From Algoriphagus sp. NG3 (GTDB taxonomy: Bacteria; Bacteroidota; Bacteroidia; Cytophagales; Cyclobacteriaceae), in NCBI RefSeq assembly GCF_034119865.1, contig NZ_CP139421.1, positions 1,302,001 through 1,366,000 of the forward strand: DNA of 64,000 nt. Direction: 5' to 3'. The notes beneath the pieces were generated by a model. The model was not told the DNA's origin and made no database searches. It was given only the letters and a program-made list of their open reading frames with translations. A program made the position numbers and the translations under genes. Numbering within the stretch: position 1 is the first letter of the stretch; the number at the start of each line of letters is the position of its first letter. This document shows, piece by piece, positions 45,867 through 57,090 of this stretch.

Positions 45867-45887
45867 TTTATCCCAAAAATCACCAAA

Positions 45888-46835
45888 ATGGTATTAGAAT
45901 TCGAAAAACCTATAGCTGATTTAGAACAGAAACTTCAGGAAATGAAGGAGTTGGCTACCGGCAGAGATATCGATTTAAGCTCAGATATTGAATCCCTTGA
46001 AGATAAAATTCTTGCTTTGAAGAAAGAAACTTTTCAAAATCTTACTCGCTGGCAGCGGGTACAGCTTTCCCGGCATGCCGATAGACCTTATGCACTGGAC
46101 TATATCTATGAAATGACCAATGATTTCATCGAGCTACATGGAGACAGAAATGTGGCAGATGACAAAGCAATGGTGGGCGGTCTGGGAGATCTGGATGGCC
46201 GTTCTGTGATGTTCATCGGTCAGCAAAAGGGCCGAAACACCAAGCAGCGACAGATGCGGAACTTTGGGATGGCAAATCCTGAAGGCTATAGAAAAGCACT
46301 TCGCCTGATGAAAATGGCCGAGAAGTTTGGTAAGCCTATCGTTACGCTGATTGACACTCCAGGTGCATTTCCTGGCCTGGAAGCGGAGGAGCGCGGTCAG
46401 GGAGAAGCTATTGCCCGCAATATCAAAGAGATGTTTATGCTGAAGGTGCCTGTGATCTGTATCATTATTGGTGAAGGCGCATCAGGAGGAGCTTTAGGCA
46501 TAGCGATAGGGGACCGGGTATTGATGTTGGAAAATTCCTGGTATTCTGTGATTTCCCCTGAAAACTGCTCTACCATTCTCTGGAGAAGCTGGGACTACAA
46601 GGAACAGGCCGCTGAGGCTTTGAAACTGACAGCAAAAGATATGCAAGGCAATGGACTTGTAGATGGTATCATCCCTGAGCCACTTGGAGGTGCCCATCGC
46701 GACATGAAGAAGATGGCAATCACCCTAAAAGATGCTATACTGCAGGCGCTGAAAGAGCTGGATAAAATCAAACCTGAAAAAAGAATTGACCAACGCATCG
46801 ACAAGTTTTGCTCGATGGGTGTGGTAGTCGAGTAA
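45888..46835 (+). CDS. accA: Acetyl-CoA carboxylase carboxyltransferase subunit alpha
   Basis: A 315-residue subunit that works with AccD to move CO2 from biotin to acetyl-CoA in the first step of fatty-acid synthesis. Conserved blocks are [12 protein letters not shown] (N-terminal helix), [88 protein letters not shown], and [15 protein letters not shown], the oxyanion-forming Gly-rich loop. Length is usual for AccA. Start: the ATG at 45888 (MVLEFEKP) fits family N-termini and the -7 element upstream. It is not beside accD, which is common in this phylum. Confidence 0.96.
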   Translation: MVLEFEKPIADLEQKLQEMKELATGRDIDLSSDIESLEDKILALKKETFQNLTRWQRVQLSRHADRPYALDYIYEMTNDFIELHGDRNVADDKAMVGGLGDLDGRSVMFIGQQKGRNTKQRQMRNFGMANPEGYRKALRLMKMAEKFGKPIVTLIDTPGAFPGLEAEERGQGEAIARNIKEMFMLKVPVICIIIGEGASGGALGIAIGDRVLMLENSWYSVISPENCSTILWRSWDYKEQAAEALKLTAKDMQGNGLVDGIIPEPLGGAHRDMKKMAITLKDAILQALKELDKIKPEKRIDQRIDKFCSMGVVVE

Positions 46836-46844
46836 ATTTATAAA

Positions 46845-46876
46845 CCCCGGATTTCTTACAAAGTCCGGGATTTTTC
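46845..46876 (+). terminator. Terminator after accA
   Basis: CCCGGA (46846-46851) and TCCGGG (46864-46869) form a 6-bp stem, with a 12-base loop and then ATTTTTC. It lies only 10 bases after the accA stop and 10 before the next ATG. Confidence 0.7.
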
Positions 46877-46885
46877 TTTCATATC

Positions 46886-47725
46886 ATGGAATTATACGTA
46901 GTCAACACCGGGTTTTTCAAGTTGGACGGAGGTGCCATGTTTGGTGTCGTGCCTAAAACCCTTTGGTCACGGACTAATCAGGCTGATGAGAATAATCTAT
47001 GTACCTGGGCTATGAGATCTTTACTGGTCGTGGATGGAAATAGAATTGTGCTCATAGACAATGGCATTGGCGACAAGCAGGATTCTAAGTTCTTTTCGCA
47101 TTATTACCTACATGGAGACGATTCTTTGGAGAAGTCCCTGAGGAAACTTGGAGTTGGTGACCATCAGATCACCGATAATTTCCTGACTCACCTACATTTC
47201 GATCATTGTGGAGGTGGTGTGAAATATGGATCCCATGGCCAATATGAACTGACTTTTCCCAGAGCTTCCTATTGGTCCAATAAAGACCACTGGCAATGGG
47301 CCACTGTACCTAATCCCAGAGAAAAAGCATCTTTTCTTGAGGATAACATCCTGCCCATGCAGGAGCTAGGGCAGCTGGATTTTCTGGATCTTTCCCAGAA
47401 GACATTCCTTCCCGGTTTTGACTTCATTACAGTAGATGGGCACACGGATAAGCAGATGCTGCCCAAGATTCAGTATAAAGGAAAAACTGTGGTGTTTGTA
47501 GCCGATTTGTTGCCGTCAGTAGGACACATCCCATTGCCATATGTGATGGGCTATGATACACGTCCGCTGGTTACTATGGACGAAAAAGCCAAGTTCCTCG
47601 AAGAGGCTGCCAGAGAAGAATATATACTATTCCTGGAGCATGATCCAGTGAATGAATGCTGTACTGTGAAAATGACTGACAAAGGCGTACGTTTGGATCA
47701 AACATTCAGACTGGATGAAATCTAA
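46886..47725 (+). CDS. MBL-fold metallo-hydrolase
   Basis: A 279-residue metallo-beta-lactamase-fold hydrolase. The main metal motif is THLHFDHCGGG, with His102, His104, Asp106 and His107. Further ligands are likely in TVDGHTDKQMLP (His) and FVADLLPSVGH (Asp) and EHDPV (His), together giving a two-metal site. No signal peptide is seen. It is probably a lactonase, hydrolase or quorum-quenching-type enzyme; the substrate is open. It overlaps the patatin gene by 11 bases, and that overlaps the acyltransferase by 4, so the three are cotranscribed and probably act together on lipids or lipid-derived esters. Confidence 0.85.
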   Translation: MELYVVNTGFFKLDGGAMFGVVPKTLWSRTNQADENNLCTWAMRSLLVVDGNRIVLIDNGIGDKQDSKFFSHYYLHGDDSLEKSLRKLGVGDHQITDNFLTHLHFDHCGGGVKYGSHGQYELTFPRASYWSNKDHWQWATVPNPREKASFLEDNILPMQELGQLDFLDLSQKTFLPGFDFITVDGHTDKQMLPKIQYKGKTVVFVADLLPSVGHIPLPYVMGYDTRPLVTMDEKAKFLEEAAREEYILFLEHDPVNECCTVKMTDKGVRLDQTFRLDEI

Positions 47726-48518
47726 ACTGAAAATAGGAATTGCGCTTTCTGGGGGAGGAGTACGTGGGATATCACATCTGGGAGTCTTAAAAGCGCTTAC
47801 AGAATCAGGTATATTCCCCACAGAAGTTTCCGGTACATCAGCAGGGGCTATTGCCGGGGCCATGTTTTGTCAGGGCTATACACCGGATGAGATTCTCAAA
47901 ATCATAGTAGCCACAAACTATTTTAAGTTTCTTCGGCCAGCAGTTTCCTGGACGGGATTTCTTAAAATGGATTCCGTGGGCACACTTTTCAAGCTCTACC
48001 TTGATCACGATGATTTTGGGAAGCTGAAGATCCCTTTGACAGTGGCGGCTACTGATATTAAGAAAGGAAAAGTCAGATATTACTCAGAAGGCGAGCTGAT
48101 CAGGCCTATAATGGCCTCGTCCTGCATCCCTGGCATGTTTGATCCTATCATCATAGGGAAAAGATATCTTGTGGATGGGGGTGTCCTGAATAATCTTCCT
48201 GTAGAGCCGCTAGACGGGATCTGCGATTATGTCATCGGTGTGAATTGCAACCAGCTTCCTGAAGAAGCCAATATCAGCAATATGAAAAAGCTGATAGAAC
48301 GATCGGTGATTATGTCTATGAATTATAATGTCTATAGCCGTAAGGCCAAGTGTGATTTTTTTATAGAGCCGCCGGGACTTGGACGCTATGGGGTATTTGA
48401 TATTAAAAAAGCTCCTGAGTTATTCGCTGTTGGTTATGACCATACGATGAAATTTATTGAAAACAATCCCGCCATTTTGGAATTGGCAGTGAAAAGTTCT
48501 AAATCTAAAAAACCATGA
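47715..48518 (+). CDS. Patatin-like phospholipase, RssA type
   Basis: A 267-residue serine lipase of the patatin/RssA group. The oxyanion loop GGGVRG is at 13-18, the nucleophile is Ser42 in GTSAG (40-44), and the dyad Asp is in LVDGGVLNNLP (about 156). No signal peptide or membrane segment is seen. The C-terminal part has two helices and KSSKSKKP, a basic tail that may contact membranes. It overlaps its upstream metallo-hydrolase by 11 bases and the acyltransferase by 4. A patatin that frees fatty acids and an acyltransferase that adds them would form a deacylation/reacylation pair. Confidence 0.9.
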   Translation: MKSKLKIGIALSGGGVRGISHLGVLKALTESGIFPTEVSGTSAGAIAGAMFCQGYTPDEILKIIVATNYFKFLRPAVSWTGFLKMDSVGTLFKLYLDHDDFGKLKIPLTVAATDIKKGKVRYYSEGELIRPIMASSCIPGMFDPIIIGKRYLVDGGVLNNLPVEPLDGICDYVIGVNCNQLPEEANISNMKKLIERSVIMSMNYNVYSRKAKCDFFIEPPGLGRYGVFDIKKAPELFAVGYDHTMKFIENNPAILELAVKSSKSKKP

Positions 48519-49075
48519 TGAAGTTTTTGTCCCGTTTAGTATTTTGGGTTTCAGGTTGGTCTTTGAACAACCAATGGCCTGAAGGAGTAAAGAAGGCTGT
48601 GCTTATCGCTATTCCCCATACTTCAAATTGGGATATCCTCTATGCGCGCTCCGCATTTTTCCTGATGGATATCCCCGTGAGGTTTACCATAAAAAAGGAA
48701 GTAATGGTGGGGCCTTTAGGGTGGTTGCTGAGGGGACTGGGAGCTATCTCCATAGACAGAAAGCGGGTGCCTGGAGGCAGAAAGCAGACCTATACAGAAT
48801 CCATGGTATCCATGCTAAAAGAACGTGATGAACTGGTGATTATGGTAACACCTGAAGGTACCAGGAGCCAGGTGAAAAAATGGAAATCAGGATTCTATCA
48901 CATTGCACTTGGGGCGAATGTTCCGATTATAGTAGGGTATCTTGACTACAAGAAAAAAGAAGCCGGAATCGGCCCGGTCGTCTATCCCGATGGCAATATG
49001 GATGGCCAGATCGAAGAACTGAAAGTGTTTGGCAGGACGGTGACTGGAAAGCATCCTGAGAAGGGGATATTGTAG
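48515..49075 (+). CDS. 1-acyl-sn-glycerol-3-phosphate acyltransferase-like protein
   Basis: A 186-residue PlsC-fold acyltransferase. The HX4D motif is IPHTSNWD (about 32-39). The second block is TIKKEVMVGPLGWLLRGLGAISIDRK, and the third is MVTPEGTRSQVKKWKSGFY (EGTR at about 112-115), as in PlsC. One possible membrane-contacting helix is near the N-terminus (LSRLVFWVSGW). It lacks the C-terminal extension of larger acyltransferases, and could act on phospholipid or another lipid acceptor. It is the last gene of the overlapping MBL/patatin/PlsC run. Confidence 0.85.
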   Translation: MMKFLSRLVFWVSGWSLNNQWPEGVKKAVLIAIPHTSNWDILYARSAFFLMDIPVRFTIKKEVMVGPLGWLLRGLGAISIDRKRVPGGRKQTYTESMVSMLKERDELVIMVTPEGTRSQVKKWKSGFYHIALGANVPIIVGYLDYKKKEAGIGPVVYPDGNMDGQIEELKVFGRTVTGKHPEKGIL

Positions 49076-49180
49076 ATTTCTAGGATTTAACTTTTTGTAA
49101 CATCGTATATCCATTTTTTATAAGGGGATCAATTACCTTTTAGTTCTAAAGGGCTTAGTTGAATTCTAAAATAGTATTTT

Positions 49181-50341
49181 ATGAGATTGTTAATTTCTGC
49201 AGCGTTATTTTTAGCAGTTAGTTCCTGTAACTCCAAAGAAGAAAAAAAGCAAACTGTTTCGGATCGAATCAGAGTTTCCTTAGATACTGTTCTAGTGGAT
49301 TCAGGTGATGAGTTTCTTTATTTACAAGATCAACTTTATTATTCTGGTCTATCCAATGATAAAAGCTATCTGGTCAATTTTAATAGACAAGATTTTACTA
49401 CGGAGAAGATTGATTTAGATGAACTTAGACTTTTAGAGAAGGTTCAATTCGAAAAAGAAGGTCCTAATGGCGTACTCAACTTGGCTAACTATGTTTCACA
49501 CTTCTCTCTTTTGTCGGATGGAAATATACTTTTCTGGGATTATTTTATGTACAAAGTTTTTGATCAAAATGGACATTTAGTCAGGGATTTGGCACTGGAT
49601 AAAATCGCTCCTGAATTCCTTGGAACTGATGAATACTATGCAGGAGCATTTTTTCAAGTTGAGAATAATTCAGATAGGCTTATTGCATTTATTTTTCATT
49701 GGGAGAGTGGATCTAGCCTGGTATTTGATTTTGATTTGAAAGATCAAACTTTTAAAAAGTTAGAGTTGACAGAATTAGAAAAGCTAAATGACTTCAATGT
49801 CAATCTATTGTATGAAGGAACTCCAGCTGGAAGCTATGGGCCAAGTGCCAAAACTATAAGTGTGAATGGGCAAATTGTTATTAGTAATACTGCCTTCAAT
49901 GAAGTGCTGATTTTTGATTTGGATAAAGACAGTCTTTATACAAAAAGCTGGAATACCCATTTATTGGCCGATAAGAAGAGTTATGTGCCTCCAAAAGAAG
50001 TTGAAAGAACCTCTGGTCAATTGAAAGAAATTATTAAAAGAAATGAGGAAGATCTTAATTACAAATCTTTTTTTTGGGATGAGAAAAATGAACGTTTTTT
50101 CAGGTTTTCAGAAAGAATGCATTTTGGAGAAGAACTCAATGGTTACGGAGATTATGTATCGACTGGATCGGATATTTTTTTAAGTGTTTTTAATAAGGAC
50201 TTCAATCTAATTGCTGAAGCAGAGATATCAGAACTGGATAAGCTTCCAGTAACTTACTTTACTAAAGATGGGAACATCTGGATGTTTGAAAACATCGATG
50301 ATGAAATGGCTTTTGTTATTGTGACTATTGAAGATGTGTAA
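49181..50341 (+). CDS. DUF4221 family lipoprotein
   Basis: A 386-residue lipoprotein: MRLLISAALFLAVSSCNSKE has a lipobox ending at Cys16. The rest resembles DUF4221, a beta-propeller-like family that is common in Cyclobacteriaceae, with repeated short strands (YSGLSNDKSYLVNFN, LLSDGNILFWDYFMYKVFD, NVNLLYEGTPAGSYGPSAK, VNGQIVISNTAFNEVLIFDL). The gene is visibly more AT-rich than its neighbours (many AAA, GAT, TTT and TTA codons), so it may have been acquired. Its 3' end overlaps the aminotransferase stop region by 17 bases (convergent). Function is unknown. Confidence 0.75.
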   Translation: MRLLISAALFLAVSSCNSKEEKKQTVSDRIRVSLDTVLVDSGDEFLYLQDQLYYSGLSNDKSYLVNFNRQDFTTEKIDLDELRLLEKVQFEKEGPNGVLNLANYVSHFSLLSDGNILFWDYFMYKVFDQNGHLVRDLALDKIAPEFLGTDEYYAGAFFQVENNSDRLIAFIFHWESGSSLVFDFDLKDQTFKKLELTELEKLNDFNVNLLYEGTPAGSYGPSAKTISVNGQIVISNTAFNEVLIFDLDKDSLYTKSWNTHLLADKKSYVPPKEVERTSGQLKEIIKRNEEDLNYKSFFWDEKNERFFRFSERMHFGEELNGYGDYVSTGSDIFLSVFNKDFNLIAEAEISELDKLPVTYFTKDGNIWMFENIDDEMAFVIVTIEDV

Positions 50342-51518
50342 ATTCCGAAATTGCCCTTAAAATCACATCACAGGCTTCATGTATCTCCGCTTTACTGATC
50401 GTAAGGGGAGGGGCTATTCTCATGGCATCATCGCAGAATAAAAACCAGTCGGTGATTACCCCGAGTTCTATAGCCCGGTCTATGATAGGTTTCAATGTAT
50501 CAAAAGATTCAAACTCCACGGCCATCAAGAGGCCTTTGTTTCTGATGCCTTTTATAGCTGGATGCACCAATAGCGTCTTGAACAATTCAGCTTTCTCTTC
50601 TACTTGTTCAATAAGTTTTTCCTCTTGCAGTATTTGAATGGTTGCCAATGATGCCGCTGAGCTGACCGGATGCCCACCAAAGGTAGTAATATGGCCAAGT
50701 ATAGGGTTGTTTTTGAATACCCCCATTACGTCTTTGTTGGCAATGAACGCTCCTATAGGCATGCCTCCGCCCATTCCTTTGGCACAAACCAAAATATCAG
50801 GAACTATCCCAAAGTGCTCGAAAGCCCAGAATTTACCTGTCCTGCCAAAGCCGCATTGGACTTCATCCAGGATAAGCAAAGTGCCTGTTTCATCACAACG
50901 CTTTCTTAAAGCAACAAAGTAATCTCTGTTTGCCACCCGGATTCCTGCCTCACCCTGAACAGTTTCAATCAGCACTGCCGCTGTTTCGTGATCTATTGTT
51001 TCAAGATCTGAAATCTCCCCATAATTAATATGGCTAATCCCCGGTAGTAAAGGTCTATAAGCTTGCTTGAAAATCTCATTTCCGCCCACACTAAGCGATC
51101 CATGCGAACTTCCATGGTAGGCATTGACACAGGAAATAAGCTTGGGCTTGCCAGTAAACCGTTTTGCCAATTTTAATGCTCCTTCGATCGCTTCGCTTCC
51201 ACTATTAACCAGATACACATTATCCAGTTTTTCAGGTAAGGTGTCTGTCAGGGCTTTGGCTAAGAGAGATTGAGGACTTTGCACAAATTCTCCGTACACC
51301 ATCAGATGCAGGTATTTATCCAGTTGTTCTTGGATTGCTTCAATAACAAGCGGGTGTCTATGTCCCACATTGCTGACTCCTATGCCGGAAATCAGATCTA
51401 TGTATTTCTCCCCATTCGGCCCAAAAAGATAAATTCCTTCCGCTTTTTCCACTTCGATCATCAAAGGGAAATCTGTAGTCTGGGCTAAGTGTTGTAGGAA
51501 TAGTTGGCGATTATTCAT
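50325..51518 (-). CDS. Class III aminotransferase, acetylornithine-type
   Basis: A 397-residue PLP enzyme of fold type I, class III. Landmarks: GIGVSNVGHRHPLVIEAI (about 46-63), VNSGSEAIEGALKLAKRFTGK, and CVNAYHGSSHG (phosphate-binding). LLILDEVQCGFGRTGKFWAFEHFGIVPDIL holds the PLP-binding Asp, and CAKGMGGGMPIGAFIA the Schiff-base Lys (about 247). The end has MRIAPPLTISKAEIHEA. Relatives are acetylornithine, ornithine and 4-aminobutyrate aminotransferases; I cannot separate them by reading. The start is the ATG at 51518. Its 3' end overlaps the DUF4221 gene; the methyltransferase upstream on the same strand is 14 bases away. Confidence 0.9.
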   Translation of the reverse strand: MNNRQLFLQHLAQTTDFPLMIEVEKAEGIYLFGPNGEKYIDLISGIGVSNVGHRHPLVIEAIQEQLDKYLHLMVYGEFVQSPQSLLAKALTDTLPEKLDNVYLVNSGSEAIEGALKLAKRFTGKPKLISCVNAYHGSSHGSLSVGGNEIFKQAYRPLLPGISHINYGEISDLETIDHETAAVLIETVQGEAGIRVANRDYFVALRKRCDETGTLLILDEVQCGFGRTGKFWAFEHFGIVPDILVCAKGMGGGMPIGAFIANKDVMGVFKNNPILGHITTFGGHPVSSAASLATIQILQEEKLIEQVEEKAELFKTLLVHPAIKGIRNKGLLMAVEFESFDTLKPIIDRAIELGVITDWFLFCDDAMRIAPPLTISKAEIHEACDVILRAISEFTHLQ

Positions 51519-51532
51519 GCTAAGCTAGTGGT

Positions 51533-52429
51533 TCAAAAGCTGGAAAATCTGAAGAAAATTCCCAGTGGCAATTTTTTGTTTTGGTTATCCTGCAGGTAAA
51601 GTTCCCCATGTTCAGCGTTCTGCACATTAGAGAAGGTGGTATTGATCAGGTTTGCCGCGATGAGGGAAGAGAAGCTCAGGGAATACATATTGAGCAAGAG
51701 AAAATGATCTTTTGGATCCAGGATTTCCGCACATACTTTGAGCATTTCGTTGATCTGCTCTTCCAGCACCCACTTTTCTCCATCAGGACCGCGGCCATAG
51801 GCAGGAGGATCCAGGATGATTCCGTTGTATTTATTTCCCCTTCGTGCTTCTCTTTTGATGAATTTCATGGCATCATCTACTATCCATCGGATGTCTGCTT
51901 GACCGGAAGATTCCATATTGTGTCTGGACCAAGTCACCACCTGCTTCACAGAATCCAGGTGCGTGACATCCGCGCCGGCAGCCTTTGCAGCCACACTTGC
52001 AGCGCCCGTATAGGCAAAAAGATTGAGTACTTTAGGCTTAGTTCCCGGAAATCTTTTGATGGTTTTGTATAAGTAATCCCAGTTTACCGCTTGCTCAGGG
52101 AAGAGGCCAATATGCTTGAAGGAAGTTTGGGCTAGGTTGAGTTTTAGGTTCAACCCATCTTCATTCGCATATTCTATGGCCCAGTTGTGCGGCATTTTCT
52201 TGAGTTGCTCCCAGTTCCCCTTCTCAGGATTGCTTTTTTCCTTCGCAAAATGTGCATGGGCCATACTTTTCCAATCACTTTCAGGAAGTGTTTTGTCCCA
52301 GATAGCCTGAGGTTCAGGTCTGCTGAGAATGAAGTCTCCAAACCGCTCCAATTTCTCAAATCCACCGGTGTCAATGAGTTCATAATCTTTCCAAAGTCCT
52401 GGGCAAAGTGATAGTATGGATTCGTTCAT
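51533..52429 (-). CDS. Class I SAM-dependent methyltransferase, RlmI/RlmK-like
   Basis: A 298-residue Rossmann methyltransferase without the PUA domain of the other RlmI-like protein in this window. SAM-binding motif: KVLNLFAYTGAASVAAKAAGADVTHLD (about 133-159). DPPAYGRGPDGEKW carries the Asp-Pro-Pro-Ala/Phe catalytic loop. An N-terminal region of about 110 residues (GPGLWKDYELIDTGGFEKLERFG) precedes it. The target may be rRNA or another RNA base. The start is the ATG at 52429. It is likely cotranscribed with the aminotransferase (14-base gap). Confidence 0.85.
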   Translation of the reverse strand: MNESILSLCPGLWKDYELIDTGGFEKLERFGDFILSRPEPQAIWDKTLPESDWKSMAHAHFAKEKSNPEKGNWEQLKKMPHNWAIEYANEDGLNLKLNLAQTSFKHIGLFPEQAVNWDYLYKTIKRFPGTKPKVLNLFAYTGAASVAAKAAGADVTHLDSVKQVVTWSRHNMESSGQADIRWIVDDAMKFIKREARRGNKYNGIILDPPAYGRGPDGEKWVLEEQINEMLKVCAEILDPKDHFLLLNMYSLSFSSLIAANLINTTFSNVQNAEHGELYLQDNQNKKLPLGIFFRFSSF

Positions 52430-52810
52430 GGGATGTGTTTTTCAGTCTGCAAAAATAGGGAATTAATCGGAGGAGGACAGAGCGTGATGCTACGAAGTGG
52501 GGCATTTGGATTTTTAAGTTGGGTAACTTTGACCTGTTTTGATTTGGCATGGCAATTCTCTTTACCAGTCTGCTGTGGCAGTGTCTTGCTGAAATTCCAA
52601 GCAGAGGAATGAAACCGTATTGATCACAAATTATCAGGTCTAGTTACTATAGATTTAAATTAAGAGTATTGGTTTTCAGGTAGTAACCCCGTACGGCTAA
52701 TTGATTCTGAGTGTTAAATCTGTTTTTTTGTACTTTTGGACTTATTTTGATGTCAAACAAGAACTAGTTCTGCTGTTTTAAATCGTCTAATTCGTCGCCT
52801 GGGAGTAATA
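52430..52810. other. 381-base divergent spacer with glsA promoter
   Basis: No gene seen. TACTTTTG (52731-52738) fits TAnnTTTG and would drive the GlsA-like gene with a leader of about 65 bases. A -33 TTG at the exact spacing is not clear. The remainder is mixed in composition with no repeat or hairpin of note. Confidence 0.45.
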
Positions 52811-53632
52811 ATGTCAAAGAAATTTATCGATATAGAGAAAGCCATCGCTTCTAAAAACCCCAAGCTTTTGAAGTGGATGCCTGGCTTTTTGCTGAACTAT
52901 ATCAAGCGGGTAACCCATGAAGAGTGGATGAACGATGTGCTGGACCGGGTGGATCATCTTCATGGAATAGACTTTGCCAATGGGTTGATCAGAGAACTCA
53001 ATATTGAAGTAGAACTGGTAGGAGCGGAGAACATTCCCAAGACTGGGGGGATTATCCTTGCTGCCAATCATCCGCTGGGAGGAATAGATGGGATTGCGTT
53101 GATGCAGGCAATAGGGCAGGTGCGGACTGATCTGCGTTTTCTGGTAAATGATCTGCTGATGGCTTTCAAGAATTTCCAGCCTTTATTTATCCCAATCAAC
53201 AAGCATGGGAGGAATTCTGTAGATACTTTGGCAGCTATAGAATCCGTCTATTCGGGCTCCTATGCGGTGTTGATTTTTCCGGCAGGATTAGTTTCGAGAA
53301 AGCTGGATTCTGGAATTCGGGATTTAGAGTGGAAAAAGAGCTTTGTGAGCAAAGCGAAGAAATACAAAAAAGATATATTACCTTGTTTTATAGGAGGTAA
53401 AAATTCCAGATTTTTCTACAATTTGGCTTATTGGAGAAAAAAAATTGGTATTAAAGCCAATATTGAGATGTTCTATCTAGCTGATGAATTATACAAGCAG
53501 CAAGGGCAGAAAGTGGTGATCACTGTAGGTGAACAGATTTCCTATCAGAACTTGGATTCCTCCAAAACGGATGGACAATGGGCTGATCATGTGAAGGATG
53601 TAGTTTACGAACTTGGTAAAAAGAATGAATAA
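52811..53632 (+). CDS. glsA: Acyltransferase, GlsA/OlsA-like (aminolipid synthesis)
   Basis: A 273-residue PlsC-superfamily acyltransferase of the hemolysin-like group. The HPLGGID motif (HX5D form, with NHPLGGIDGIAL near 95-106) and FIPINKHGRNS follow, then VLIFPAGLVSRK, the EGTR-like block (here PAGLVSRK). A basic region KKSFVSKAKKYKKD contacts lipid or acyl-CoA. With the next gene it matches the GlsB/GlsA pair that makes glycine lipids in Bacteroides: GlsB adds an N-acyl group and GlsA the O-acyl group. Overlap with the next gene is 8 bases. Gene order is reversed compared with what I recall for Bacteroides. Confidence 0.8.
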   Translation: MSKKFIDIEKAIASKNPKLLKWMPGFLLNYIKRVTHEEWMNDVLDRVDHLHGIDFANGLIRELNIEVELVGAENIPKTGGIILAANHPLGGIDGIALMQAIGQVRTDLRFLVNDLLMAFKNFQPLFIPINKHGRNSVDTLAAIESVYSGSYAVLIFPAGLVSRKLDSGIRDLEWKKSFVSKAKKYKKDILPCFIGGKNSRFFYNLAYWRKKIGIKANIEMFYLADELYKQQGQKVVITVGEQISYQNLDSSKTDGQWADHVKDVVYELGKKNE

Positions 53633-54596
53633 AAAAGAAGCAGAAATAATTCCGGCAATCGACAAAGAACTATTAAAGGCTGAGTTGGTACCGGAGCGTT
53701 TTTTACGTTATACCAATAACGGCGATAACTTGGTTTACCTGGTGGATTTCCATAATTCCCCGAATGTGGTCAGGGAAATTGGTCGCTTACGGGAACTGAC
53801 CTTCAGGGCAGCAGGTGGCGGTACAGGTCTGGAATTGGATCTGGACGAAAACGACATTTGTGAAAACTGCTATGAGCAACTAGTGACCTGGAATCCCGAA
53901 GATGAGGAGATTGTTGCCGGATATCGATTGATCAATTGCAAAAATTCTGTCAAGGCAGATGGTACTCTAAATCTTTCCACTACCCATTTATTTGATTTTA
54001 CAGAACGTTTCATAAAAGACTATATTCCGTTTACTATAGAATTGGGCAGGTCCTTTGTGCAGCCGAAATATCAACCAGCGTTAGATAATAGAAAGGGAAT
54101 ATTCAGTCTGGACAATCTTTGGGATGGTTTGGGGGCTGTGGTATTGATGAATCCTGAGGTGAAATATCTTTTTGGGAAAGTCACCATGTATCCGCACTTC
54201 AACAGAGAGGCAAGGGATTTGTTGCTGATGTTTATGAATTACTATTTCCCGGACAAAGAAGGGCTGGTAAAGCCGAAGGAGCAACTGAAACTAGGCTACG
54301 AGACCGATCTCATCAAGTCCGGGAATCCATTCCAAGGACTGGAATACAAAGAAGGGTATAAGCTGCTAAATAGTAAAATAAGAGCCTATGGTGAGAATAT
54401 ACCCCCACTGATCAATACCTATATGAATCTATCTCCTACCATGATGACGTTTGGTACTGCTCTGAATGATGAATTTGGTGAGGTAGAGGAGACAGGCATA
54501 TTAATCACGTTGGCGGATATCTATGAAACCAAAAAACATAGGCACATGGATACCTTTGAGCGGGACAGAATATATGGAAGCAGAAAAGATGTCTGA
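53625..54596 (+). CDS. glsB: N-acyltransferase, GlsB/OlsB-like
   Basis: A 323-residue GNAT-related N-acyltransferase of the OlsB/GlsB group, which links a 3-hydroxy fatty acid to an amino acid (glycine in Bacteroidota, ornithine elsewhere). Visible: VREIGRLRELTFRAAGGGTG (about 48-67), EEIVAGYRLI, ELGRSFVQPKYQP and GAVVLMNPEVKYLFGKVTMYPHF, all as in this group. The start is the ATG at 53625, 8 bases inside the previous gene; a TTG four codons earlier is less likely. Together with GlsA it forms the aminolipid pathway, and the CoA-binding gene overlaps by 8 bases. Confidence 0.85.
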   Translation: MNKKEAEIIPAIDKELLKAELVPERFLRYTNNGDNLVYLVDFHNSPNVVREIGRLRELTFRAAGGGTGLELDLDENDICENCYEQLVTWNPEDEEIVAGYRLINCKNSVKADGTLNLSTTHLFDFTERFIKDYIPFTIELGRSFVQPKYQPALDNRKGIFSLDNLWDGLGAVVLMNPEVKYLFGKVTMYPHFNREARDLLLMFMNYYFPDKEGLVKPKEQLKLGYETDLIKSGNPFQGLEYKEGYKLLNSKIRAYGENIPPLINTYMNLSPTMMTFGTALNDEFGEVEETGILITLADIYETKKHRHMDTFERDRIYGSRKDV

Positions 54597-54960
54597 TAAA
54601 CTTACACTAATAGTGGGAGCTACCACAAATCCAGGCCGATATGCTTATTTTGCGGCCGGTAGATTAGCTGATGCCGGAATTCCATTCATTCCTATTGGGA
54701 TTAAATCCGGTGAGGTTTTCGGTGAGAAAATCCTTGATATTCGGAGTAAACCCGAATTACAAAACATCCATACCATCACACTATATCTGGGGCCTGTAAA
54801 TCAAGAAGAATGGATTGATTATCTGATAGGCTTAAATCCCAAGCGTATTATTTTCAATCCGGGAACAGAAAACCCTGTCTTTTTCAAAAAGGCAAAAGCT
54901 GAGAATATTGAGGTGCTTCCTGCATGTACACTGGTAATGCTAGGTTCAGGTCAGTATTGA
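54589..54960 (+). CDS. CoA-binding domain protein (YccU-like)
   Basis: A 123-residue protein with a CoA-binding (Rossmann-type) fold: KLTLIVGATTNPGRYAYFAAGRLADAGIPFIPIG at the start is the dinucleotide/CoA motif. Strands and helices continue through GEKILDIRSKPELQNIHTITLYLGPV and ending PACTLVMLGS. Chosen start: the ATG at 54589 (MSDKLTL), which overlaps the glsB stop by 8 bases; the earlier open frame to 54523 would cover 66 bases of glsB. It is the third gene of the aminolipid operon. The role is unknown; CoA binding could fit acyl metabolism. Confidence 0.82.
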   Translation: MSDKLTLIVGATTNPGRYAYFAAGRLADAGIPFIPIGIKSGEVFGEKILDIRSKPELQNIHTITLYLGPVNQEEWIDYLIGLNPKRIIFNPGTENPVFFKKAKAENIEVLPACTLVMLGSGQY

Positions 54961-55110
54961 CTGGATCGAAAACCGACATTTTCTGGGCTAACTTTTACAA
55001 TCTGCTTTTGTGAAACCCAGTACCGCGAAAAGCTGTGTAGAGTCACTTTTTTTTACTATCTTGCCACATCTAAAAAAGAACTTAAAATCACCTTTTTAGA
55101 CCCCATTTGA

Positions 55111-57087
<1,977 letters not shown>

Positions 57088-57090
57088 TCA

